From Bradyrhizobium neotropicale (GTDB lineage: Bacteria > Pseudomonadota > Alphaproteobacteria > Rhizobiales > Xanthobacteraceae), in the NCBI RefSeq assembly GCF_001641695.1, contig NZ_LSEF01000100.1:185654-249653 (forward strand): a DNA stretch of 64,000 nucleotides, written 5' to 3'. The position numbers and the translations under genes were made by a program. The notes under the pieces are model-generated. The model had not been told where the DNA came from and made no database searches. It was given only the letters and a program-made list of their open reading frames with translations. Shown one piece after another: positions 54,606 through 61,984 of the stretch (its first letter is position 1; every line of letters starts with the position of its first letter).

Positions 54606-56303
54606 TCAACCCGCCATCATTATTTTCGCTGTACCGTCCTCGATCGGCAGGATGCCGTGCTCGGCGACGGTGTTGCGGCCGCGATGCTTGGCGGCGTAAA
54701 GCGCGGCGTCGGCTGCTTCGATCAGATCGCCGGGACGCAGGGTCTCGTTGGGCTTCGTTGCGGCCACGCCGATCGAGACGGTGACGATCATGTGGTTGGA
54801 GGTGATGTGCGGCAGGCACAGCTTGAGCACTGCCGCGCGCACATGTTCGCCGATCTCGACGGCGCGCGTCACGTCGGTGTTTGGCAGCAGCAGGCAGAAT
54901 TCCTCACCGCCATAGCGTGCCGCAAAGCCCATCGTGTCGGCGGCGATGCCGGACAGTGTCTCGCCGAGACGGGTCAGGCACGAATCGCCTTCGAGATGGC
55001 CGTACGTGTCGTTGAAGAGCTTGAAATGGTCGACGTCGATCATCAGGAGCGCGAGATCGCTGCCATATTGCTGCGCGCGCATCCATTCGAAGTCGAGCCG
55101 GCTCTGGAAGCCGCGGCGGTTGGCGAGCCCCGACAGCATGTCGATCGAGGCCATCACCGTCAGCCGGTCATTGCTCGCGATCAGCTCGCGCTCGCGCTGG
55201 CTCAGTTGCGCGGCCATGGCGTTGAAGGCGCGGGCCAGCGGCACGAATTCGGACGGCAGGCTCTTGCGTGCGGCGCGCGCCGATAGATCGCCCTCGCCCA
55301 GACGCTTGGCCATGTCGGCGAGCATCTCGACCGGCTTGATCACGAGCTTCTCGGCGGCGATCAGCGCGCCGAGCAGGACGAACACGACGACGAACGCGAG
55401 CTGGAGATAGGCGGTGCGGATGTCGCGGTTGACGGCCGCGGACACCTTGTCTTCATCGATGCTGGCGATCAGGCGTGCATTGGTGCCGGCGATGCGGATG
55501 AAGCTGACCGCGCGGCGCGAGCCGTCAGCGGCGAGGAAAGACAGCGAGCCTTCGTCCTGGTCCGAACGAAGGGCCCGATCGGCAATCGCGGACATCAAAG
55601 GCATATTATCGAGTGGACGGCCGACCGCGCTATGCTGGTCCGCCGGCGCCGCCAGCACGGTACCGGTGCTGTCGACCAGCACGGCGGTAATGCCGGCGCG
55701 GCCGCCGAGATTGCTCATCACCTTCGACATCCAGTCGAGGTTCACGGTCGCGAGCACCACGGCATCGGGGACGCCGCTCAGCGCCGACACCGGATACACC
55801 GCCATCACGGTCGGCGACTGCACCGGGCGAGACAGCAGGAAATCAGAGAGCACGAAGCGGCCTGTTTCCTGCGCCTGCTGGAAGTAGGGCCGGTCGCTGA
55901 GGTCGAGGCCGACATACATGTTGTTGGTGGCGCACTGGATGCGCCCGTCCTCGCCCGCGATGAGAAGCGTGCGGATCCAGGGAAGGTTGGACGGCAGGCT
56001 CGCGCGCAGCACGTCGCAGCTCTTGCTGATGCCGCCGGCCGAAGCGCGGATGAAGGCCTCCGATTTCAGGATGGTCTCGACCGATGAAATCACTTCGCGC
56101 TGTGCATCGGCGCTGTGGCGCGCGACCGTGGTGAAGTCTGCAGTGGCCTGCGCGATCTGCCGGACGCGCGTCTCCTCGAGCGAGCGGATACGCTCGAGCA
56201 TCAAGGGCGCGACCAGAATCACCGCAAGCAACGCAAGCCGGGCCCGGATTCCGAGAACCTGCTTGAGTTTCGCTCGTTTGCGGTTGAGACTGACGTTGAC
56301 CAT
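54606..56303 (-). CDS. Membrane diguanylate cyclase with dCACHE sensor
   Basis: 565 aa. Membrane helix near residue 25 (LALLAVILVAPLML), periplasmic double-CACHE sensor (~residues 50-290; YVGLDLSDRPYFQQAQETGRFVLSDF), second helix (LAFVVVFVLLGALIAAEKLV), HAMP, and a GGDEF domain with GGEEF. The I-site position reads DTMG, not RxxD, so this enzyme should escape product inhibition. Ligand unknown. I chose the ATG at 56303; an ATG at 56321 is possible. Confidence 0.92.
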   Translation of the reverse strand: MVNVSLNRKRAKLKQVLGIRARLALLAVILVAPLMLERIRSLEETRVRQIAQATADFTTVARHSADAQREVISSVETILKSEAFIRASAGGISKSCDVLRASLPSNLPWIRTLLIAGEDGRIQCATNNMYVGLDLSDRPYFQQAQETGRFVLSDFLLSRPVQSPTVMAVYPVSALSGVPDAVVLATVNLDWMSKVMSNLGGRAGITAVLVDSTGTVLAAPADQHSAVGRPLDNMPLMSAIADRALRSDQDEGSLSFLAADGSRRAVSFIRIAGTNARLIASIDEDKVSAAVNRDIRTAYLQLAFVVVFVLLGALIAAEKLVIKPVEMLADMAKRLGEGDLSARAARKSLPSEFVPLARAFNAMAAQLSQRERELIASNDRLTVMASIDMLSGLANRRGFQSRLDFEWMRAQQYGSDLALLMIDVDHFKLFNDTYGHLEGDSCLTRLGETLSGIAADTMGFAARYGGEEFCLLLPNTDVTRAVEIGEHVRAAVLKLCLPHITSNHMIVTVSIGVAATKPNETLRPGDLIEAADAALYAAKHRGRNTVAEHGILPIEDGTAKIMMAG

Positions 56304-56413
56304 CTTCGCTACCCACCCCATCGGGCAAGGTAAAGCGAAGGGTTCAAAAACCCTTTCTTGAACTCGGTAAAATTGGAATTACCTCCGTCACCATCAGCGA
56401 CGGGTCAAATCTC

Positions 56414-57103
56414 ATGATGAACGAAAACACCGCCCCGCTAACCGGGCATTCAGCAAATGCACTCGCCGCCGTCGAGGCCGAAATCGCTCGCGCCTGCAAG
56501 GAAGCGCGGCGCGATCGCGCCTCGGTCACGCTGATCGCGGTGTCCAAGACCTTCGCCGCGGATGCAATTACGCCGGTTATCGCCGCCGGACAGCGCGTAT
56601 TCGGCGAGAATCGCGTGCAGGAGGCCAAGAGCAAGTGGCCGGCGTTAACATCCGGTTACCCGGATATCGCGCTGCACCTGATCGGTCCGCTGCAATCCAA
56701 CAAGGCGAAGGAAGCGGTCGCGCTGTTCGATGCCATCCATTCGGTCGACCGTCCGAGCATTTGCCAAGCGTTAGCCAAAGAAATCGAATCCCAGCACAAG
56801 CATCCGCAGCTCTTCGTTCAGATCAACACCGGCGAGGAGCCGCAGAAGGCCGGCGTCCCGCCCGGCGAGGCCGATGCCTTCATCGCGAGCTGCCGCGACA
56901 CCTATGGGCTGACGATTTCCGGTCTGATGTGCATTCCGCCGGTGGACGAGCCGCCGGCGGCGCATTTCGCGCTGACCGCCAAGATCGCCGCGCGCAACGG
57001 ATTGGAGAATCTGTCGATGGGCATGAGCGCCGATTTCGCCACCGCCATCATGCTCGGCGCCACGCATGTCCGCGTGGGGAGCGCGATCTTCGGGCACCGG
57101 TAG
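56414..57103 (+). CDS. yggS: PLP homeostasis protein (YggS/PROSC family)
   Basis: Binds pyridoxal phosphate on a TIM barrel and balances free PLP; no enzymatic activity is known. 229 aa. PLP Lys in VTLIAVSKTF; FGENRVQEAKSKWP, HLIGPLQSNKAKEA, SMGMSADFATAIMLGATHVRVGSAIFG. It is divergent from the membrane cyclase. Confidence 0.96.
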   Translation: MMNENTAPLTGHSANALAAVEAEIARACKEARRDRASVTLIAVSKTFAADAITPVIAAGQRVFGENRVQEAKSKWPALTSGYPDIALHLIGPLQSNKAKEAVALFDAIHSVDRPSICQALAKEIESQHKHPQLFVQINTGEEPQKAGVPPGEADAFIASCRDTYGLTISGLMCIPPVDEPPAAHFALTAKIAARNGLENLSMGMSADFATAIMLGATHVRVGSAIFGHR

Positions 57104-57165
57104 TCATTGTGTAACTCGTTTTCGTCGTCCTGGCGAATGCCAAGGGCTGCGCGAGTTCTCAGGTT

Positions 57166-57245
57166 CGTCATTGCGAGCGCAGCGAAGCACTCCAGAATCT
57201 TTCCTCGAAGACAGTCTGGATTGCTTCGCTGCGCTCGCAATGACG
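57166..57245. repeat. Intergenic palindrome, family C
   Basis: CGTCATTGCGAGCGCAGCGAAGCA and TGCTTCGCTGCGCTCGCAATGACG pair along the arms (24 nt, perfect), with inner TCCAGA/TCTGGA. Lies between the convergent yggS and hydratase stops. A half copy of the 14131 hairpin precedes it (57123-57140). Confidence 0.88.
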
Positions 57246-57262
57246 GCGGAGTATGTGGCGGG

Positions 57263-58048
57263 CTAACCGAATCTCACCGACACCCTTCCCAACACACCAA
57301 AGTCCGCCGCGAATTCGTCGCCCGCCTGGATCGGCAGCGGCGGATGGCACGTGCCTGTCGTCACCACCTCCCCTGCCCTCAAGGTGATGCCTAGTTCGCG
57401 CAGCTCGTTGGCAAGCCAGGCCAGCGCGACACGGGGATCGCCCAGCACGTTCCTGCCGTGGCCGATGTAATGCTGGCCGCGCAGCGTGATCTGCGGCCGC
57501 TCCTCGACGAGATCCATCGCCCGCCAATTGGCGGAGGTCGATGCGCCCAGCACGAACAGGTGCGCGCAGGCATTGTCGGCGATGAGCTGGGCCTCGCCGG
57601 CGCCGACGAAATCGGCGAAGCGCGAATCCGGAATCTCGATCGCGGGATGCAGGGTCTCGACCGCGGCAAGCACTTCGTCGACGCTGTAAGGTGTCGCGCG
57701 CGGCGGCAGGTCGCGTCCCATGCGGAAGGCGAATTCGGGTTCGCCGACGCGCATCTCGTTGCCCTTCATCGATGCGCTGCCGCCATCGGCGATGACGGTG
57801 TCGCTCAGGATGCGTCCGGCCATGGGGCCCGCGACATTGATGTGCTTCTGTCCGGCCTCGCTCGTTGCCGCGATCTTCCAGCCGAACAATTTCCCGGGCG
57901 AGTTTGCTTCGAGCGCGGCCTGCACGGCGTAGCCTTCGGCGCGGCTCCGTGGCCGCAAGGAGGCCTCGAGCGCGTCGAGCTTGGTGCCGTCGCGCCAATG
58001 TCTGACGAGGACGCGCGATGCTGCGACGATCTGGTCCTTATCGAGCAT
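57263..58048 (-). CDS. 2-keto-4-pentenoate hydratase-like protein (FAH family)
   Basis: 261 aa. Fumarylacetoacetase-type C-terminal fold: GWKIAATSEAGQKHINV, VGEPEFAFRMGRDLPP with metal-binding Glu residues, HPAIEIPDSRF with Glu and Asp, and GTCHPPLPIQAGDEFAADFG. The natural substrate is unknown; family members act in aromatic catabolism as hydratases or decarboxylases, but no catabolic genes adjoin. It is 6 bp downstream of the L,D-transpeptidase gene. Confidence 0.85.
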   Translation of the reverse strand: MLDKDQIVAASRVLVRHWRDGTKLDALEASLRPRSRAEGYAVQAALEANSPGKLFGWKIAATSEAGQKHINVAGPMAGRILSDTVIADGGSASMKGNEMRVGEPEFAFRMGRDLPPRATPYSVDEVLAAVETLHPAIEIPDSRFADFVGAGEAQLIADNACAHLFVLGASTSANWRAMDLVEERPQITLRGQHYIGHGRNVLGDPRVALAWLANELRELGITLRAGEVVTTGTCHPPLPIQAGDEFAADFGVLGRVSVRFG

Positions 58049-58054
58049 GGTCCC

Positions 58055-58648
58055 TCACCCGATGATGATTTTCGTCCGCGGCCCCAGCCGCCGCAGCAAT
58101 TGCAGCATCGCGGACTTGGTCATCGAGACGCAACCCGCGGTCGGACCGAAATTGTCGCGGGCCAGATGCAGGAACACTGCGCTGCCCCGGCCGGCGATGC
58201 GAGGCTTCGTGTTGTGATCGATCTCGATGATGAAATCGTAGAGGTGGTCAGCCCGCTTGAGCCGGTCGCCGCCCTGCTCCCGCCCGAGCCGGACCGCCTG
58301 ATTGTAGTGCCGGTCGCTTGGGTTCTCGCACCAGGCATCCTCATCGCCGATGCTTCGCGCCGGCAGGAATGTTTGCGGGCGGCTGTGGCGATCGCCCCGC
58401 CACCATAATTGCCGCGGCCGGAAGCTGCCCCTGGGGGTGCCGCCATCGCCCTCACGCTTGTTGGCCAGAATGCCGCCGCGCCCCAGCGCCACCGGAATCA
58501 TCAGCTCTCCGGCCGTCAGCCAACCCCGGCGCGGATTACCGGCGGCAGGCTTAACGCGGATCGCCGATAGCGGTCCCGCGCGACGATTCTTGATGTAACC
58601 AACTGAAATCGCTCTATTTTTCATACGAACGTGCGATGTCGAATTCAT
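58055..58648 (-). CDS. L,D-transpeptidase (YkuD domain)
   Basis: 197 aa, or 189 from an ATG at 58624. The YkuD active site is HLARDNFGPTAGCVSM, with His, the Gly-Cys catalytic Cys and neighbouring Ser/Thr. Compact protein without a clear signal peptide. The position near leuS and a CenR-like envelope regulator fits peptidoglycan cross-linking, by analogy with alphaproteobacterial synteny. Confidence 0.87.
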   Translation of the reverse strand: MNSTSHVRMKNRAISVGYIKNRRAGPLSAIRVKPAAGNPRRGWLTAGELMIPVALGRGGILANKREGDGGTPRGSFRPRQLWWRGDRHSRPQTFLPARSIGDEDAWCENPSDRHYNQAVRLGREQGGDRLKRADHLYDFIIEIDHNTKPRIAGRGSAVFLHLARDNFGPTAGCVSMTKSAMLQLLRRLGPRTKIIIG

Positions 58649-58828
58649 TACGGGACATTCATCAAGACGGCCTGCTATTCTGAGTTAGAGTAGTTCTGGC
58701 TTGTGAATCGGTAACAGCCCACTACTTCAAGACGAACAACAATAAAAACAGCGACCCCTAAACTTTACCATCGCGGCTGGGCGCGGCATCCGCGCGCGTC
58801 GAGCCGGACTCCAAAAGGATGATCCCCA

Positions 58829-59515
58829 ATGCCCAATGCCCGCAAGATCCTGATCGTGGATGACGATTCCGATCTGCGCGATACGTTGGTGGAGCAATTA
58901 TCGCTGCACGAAGAATTTGAAGCTTCCGCCGTCGATACCGGCGCCAAGGGAGCCAGCGCCGCGAAGGCCAACTCCCCCGATCTCGTTCTGATGGATGTTG
59001 GCCTGCCCGATACCGACGGCCGCGAGGTGGTCCGCTCCTTGCGCAAGGGCGGATTCAAGGCCCCGATCATCATGCTGACGGGCCATGACACCGACTCCGA
59101 CACTATTCTGGGCCTGGAATCCGGTGCCAACGATTATGTCGCAAAGCCCTTCCGTTTTGCCGTGCTGCTTGCGCGCATCCGCGCGCAGCTTCGCCAGCAC
59201 GAGGCCAGCGAGGACGCGGTGTTCTCGGTCGGCCCCTACAGCTTCCGCCCCGGCTCCAAGATGCTGACCGCCGCCAACGCCCGCAAGGTGCGGCTGACGG
59301 AGAAGGAAACGGCGATCCTGCGCTTCCTCTACCGGGCCGGCCAGATGCCGGTCTCGCGCGAGACCCTGCTCCAGGAGGTCTGGGGCTACAATTCCGGCGT
59401 CACCACCCACACACTGGAAACCCACATCTACCGCCTCCGCCAGAAGATCGAGAAGGACGCGGCCAACCCGGAAATCCTGGTCACGGAAGCCGGTGGCTAC
59501 AAGCTGGTGCCGTGA
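58829..59515 (+). CDS. cenR: OmpR-family response regulator, CenR-like
   Basis: 228 aa. Receiver domain with acidic IVDDDSD, phospho-Asp in LVLMDVGLPD, T in MLTGHD, K in AKPF; then a winged helix with ETLLQEVWGYNSGVTTHTLETHIYRLRQKIE and TEAGGYKLVP. The LHEEF segment and closing motif match my memory of Caulobacter CenR, an envelope regulator, and that gene is also near leuS there. The name is an inference from sequence and synteny. No partner kinase adjoins. The ATG has AAAGGATGA upstream. Confidence 0.88.
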   Translation: MPNARKILIVDDDSDLRDTLVEQLSLHEEFEASAVDTGAKGASAAKANSPDLVLMDVGLPDTDGREVVRSLRKGGFKAPIIMLTGHDTDSDTILGLESGANDYVAKPFRFAVLLARIRAQLRQHEASEDAVFSVGPYSFRPGSKMLTAANARKVRLTEKETAILRFLYRAGQMPVSRETLLQEVWGYNSGVTTHTLETHIYRLRQKIEKDAANPEILVTEAGGYKLVP

Positions 59516-59573
59516 TACGCTTCAGAGGCGCACGAATCGTTTCAAATCGCGCGCCTTTGAGCCTCGGACCTGA

Positions 59574-60017
59574 ATGTCAATCGACGACGACGTAGCGCTG
59601 CTCGAGCGTGTCCCGACCCTGCGCCTGTTGGGAGACGCCTCGTTGCGCATGCTCGCGATCGGCTCCGAGCAGCGCGACTTCGTCCGCGGCGACGTCCTGT
59701 TCAATCTCGGCGACGACGCCGATGCCGGCTTCGTGGTCCAGCGCGGTGCCTTTCGGGTCGATGACGGCGCCGGCGCTGAGATGATCGCAGGTCCTGGCGC
59801 GTTGATCGGCGAGCTCGCGCTGGTGGTGCCGATGAAGCGGCCGTCGAGCGCGATCGCGCTTGAGCATTCCTCCGTCATCCGCGTCTCGCGCAGCCTGTTT
59901 CAGCGCGTGCTGGAGAGCGACCCTGCCGCCGCGGTCCGCCTCCGCGATGAATTTGCAGTTCGCTCCAGCCAGATCGCCAGCGACATTCTGATGGCCGGCG
60001 CGAAGCTGACGTCGTAG
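59574..60017 (+). CDS. Stand-alone cyclic-nucleotide-binding-domain protein
   Basis: 147 aa, one Crp-type cNMP-binding domain and a short C-terminal helix; no DNA-binding domain. FVRGDVLFNLGDDADAGFVVQRGAFRV and the binding cassette GALIGELALVVPMKRPSSAIAL, with the phosphate-binding Arg kept. Function unknown; it could be a sensor partner for the upstream regulator, 58 bp away on the same strand. Confidence 0.82.
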   Translation: MSIDDDVALLERVPTLRLLGDASLRMLAIGSEQRDFVRGDVLFNLGDDADAGFVVQRGAFRVDDGAGAEMIAGPGALIGELALVVPMKRPSSAIALEHSSVIRVSRSLFQRVLESDPAAAVRLRDEFAVRSSQIASDILMAGAKLTS

Positions 60018-60026
60018 CTCTCTCCC

Positions 60027-60136
60027 CTCGTCATTCCGGGGCGCAACGAAAGTTGCGAGCCCGGAATCCATGGAGCCGCAGAGAGTGTGGATGAATGGAT
60101 TCCGGGCTCGCGCTAGGCGCGCCCCGGAATGACGAG
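60027..60136. repeat. Intergenic palindrome, family B
   Basis: Outer arms CTCGTCATTCCGGGGCGC and GCGCCCCGGAATGACGAG (18 bp, perfect); inner GAGCCCGGAATCCAT and ATGGATTCCGGGCTC. Fills nearly all the convergent gap between the cNMP gene and xthA. Confidence 0.9.
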
Positions 60137-60139
60137 AGG

Positions 60140-60955
60140 TCACACCTCCAGCGTCACCGTCACCGGGACGTGGTCCGACGGCCGCTCCCAGCTCCGCGCG
60201 TCGCGCAAGATCCTGAAATCGCTGACGGCATCCTTCAGTGCCCGCGAGACCCAGATGTGGTCGAGCCTGCGGCCGCGGTCGCCGACGGTCCAGTCGGCGG
60301 AACGGTAGCTCCACCACGTATAGACCTTCTCCGACATCGGGATGCGCTCGCGCGCGACGTCGATCCATTCGCCGGCATTCAGTGCCGCCAGCAGTTTCTC
60401 GGTTTCGACCGGTGTGTGCGACACCACCTTCAAAAGCTGCTTGTGCGACCACACGTCGTTCTCGTGCGGGGCGACGTTGAGATCGCCGACCAGGATGTGG
60501 CGGTCCTCACCGCGCGGATGCAGCGGCTCGCAGGCCTTCATCTCGTCGAGGAAGCGGAGCTTGTGATCGAACTTCTCATTCAGCGCGGGATCGGGAATGT
60601 CGCCGCCGGCGGGGACGTAGAAATTGTGCAGCACGAGCGGCTTTGCGATGTTGGCTTTTTCGCCGAACGACACCGAGATGTGGCGCGAATCCACCTTGTC
60701 GCAGAAGGTGCGGACATCCTTCGACTCGAACGGAATCTTCGAGACGATGGCGACGCCGTGATAGCCCTTCTGCCCGTTCAGCGCGACATGCTCATAGCCG
60801 AGCCGCTTGAATCGCTTCAGCGGAAAGGCATCGTCGATGCACTTGGTCTCCTGCAGGCACAGCACGTCCGGCCGCGCGCTCTTGAGGAATTTCGCGACGA
60901 GATCGATGCGCAGCCGCACCGAATTGATGTTCCAGGTTGTCAGGGAAAGACGCAT
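60140..60955 (-). CDS. xthA: Exodeoxyribonuclease III
   Basis: AP endonuclease and 3'-5' exonuclease for base-excision repair. 271 aa. Catalytic blocks: TTWNINSVR, LQETK (Glu), VGDLNVAP (Asp, Asn), RRLDHIWVS and SDHVPV (His). Both flanks are palindromic repeats. Confidence 0.97.
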   Translation of the reverse strand: MRLSLTTWNINSVRLRIDLVAKFLKSARPDVLCLQETKCIDDAFPLKRFKRLGYEHVALNGQKGYHGVAIVSKIPFESKDVRTFCDKVDSRHISVSFGEKANIAKPLVLHNFYVPAGGDIPDPALNEKFDHKLRFLDEMKACEPLHPRGEDRHILVGDLNVAPHENDVWSHKQLLKVVSHTPVETEKLLAALNAGEWIDVARERIPMSEKVYTWWSYRSADWTVGDRGRRLDHIWVSRALKDAVSDFRILRDARSWERPSDHVPVTVTLEV

Positions 60956-60980
60956 GGGAACTGCGTCTTAGCAAGCTCCC

Positions 60981-61067
60981 GCAGGGTGGGCAAAGGCGCA
61001 AAGCGCCGTGCCCACCGTCTTTTCGAGCGTGGGAATGGTGGGCACGCGTCGCTTTGCCCACCCTGCG
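60981..61067. repeat. Intergenic palindrome, family A
   Basis: CGCAGGGTGGGCAAAG and CTTTGCCCACCCTGCG, 16 bp perfect, with inner GTGCCCACC/GGTGGGCAC. Fills most of the xthA-lolA gap and ends 3 bp before the lolA stop. Both genes read leftward, so this copy is inside a possible transcription unit. Confidence 0.88.
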
Positions 61068-61070
61068 AAC

Positions 61071-61889
61071 CTAACCCGGTGCGGGGCCGTAATTGGTGAA
61101 GTCGATCTTGAACATGCTGGGATCGAGCCTCTTGCTCGTATCCAGATTATAGACCGCGAAGGTGGTGTCGTAGCCCTGCGGGTCGGTCACGGTCCACTGC
61201 TTCAACTGGCCGTCCTTGGCGCCGATCATCAGCAGCAGGCGGCTGGTGCCGACCAGCGCCTGCTTCTCCTCGATGGTGACGCTGATGAAGAGATCGTCCG
61301 CGGTCACGCTGACGACGTTGGTGTCCTTCATCAGATCGATGCGGTCCGACAGCAGGAAGCGCAGCGGCGTCTGCGACAGCGGGTAGACGTCTTGGGTCGC
61401 GAGCTTGCGGTCGCGCACGACCACCGACGAGCCATCGGCGATGATGTCGATCGGGCTCGGCGGATCGTACTCGACGCGCATCTTGCCGGGCTTCTGGATG
61501 TAGAAATCGCCTTGCGTCTTGCTGCCGTCGGGGCCGACCTGGACGAAATTCCCGACCAGCGTCGACAGCGAGGACAGATAGGCGCTGACCTTGGCGGCCT
61601 GGGCCTTCTGGTTCGCATCGAAAGTCTGGAAGATGCTGCTCGGCACGTTGCGGCGAGGATCCGGGATGATCGGATTCGGTGGCGCCTGCGTCGCGCCCGT
61701 CGTCGCAGGCCCGCGCTGTGCGTCGGAAGCTGACCCGTCCCGGCCCTTCGGCGCGGGCTTCGGCACAGGCACGTTCTGGGCAAACGATGTCGCGGTCACC
61801 ATCCCGGCGGTGACGAGAAGCACGCCGACAACGCGCGCGCTTCGCGCGGCGAAGGAGGCAGCGAATCGAATGTCCGGATGTCTGGTCAA
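61071..61889 (-). CDS. lolA: Outer-membrane lipoprotein carrier LolA
   Basis: Periplasmic carrier of lipoproteins to the outer membrane. 272 aa, longer than E. coli LolA because of a Pro-rich N-terminal segment after the signal peptide (VVGVLLVTAGMVTATSFAQ). The LolA fold is seen in NFVQVGPDGSKTQGDFYIQKPGKMRVEYDPPSP and LRFLLSDRIDL. It follows ftsK by 95 bp on the same strand. Confidence 0.92.
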   Translation of the reverse strand: MTRHPDIRFAASFAARSARVVGVLLVTAGMVTATSFAQNVPVPKPAPKGRDGSASDAQRGPATTGATQAPPNPIIPDPRRNVPSSIFQTFDANQKAQAAKVSAYLSSLSTLVGNFVQVGPDGSKTQGDFYIQKPGKMRVEYDPPSPIDIIADGSSVVVRDRKLATQDVYPLSQTPLRFLLSDRIDLMKDTNVVSVTADDLFISVTIEEKQALVGTSRLLLMIGAKDGQLKQWTVTDPQGYDTTFAVYNLDTSKRLDPSMFKIDFTNYGPAPG

Positions 61890-61984
61890 CGCATCGTCCT
61901 GTTATGCTAAGGCGCCCTTTTACCGTGATTTCGGGCAAAAGCAGATCGTTTTTGCGTGAAAATATCATTCTGAGGCGGCTTGCC

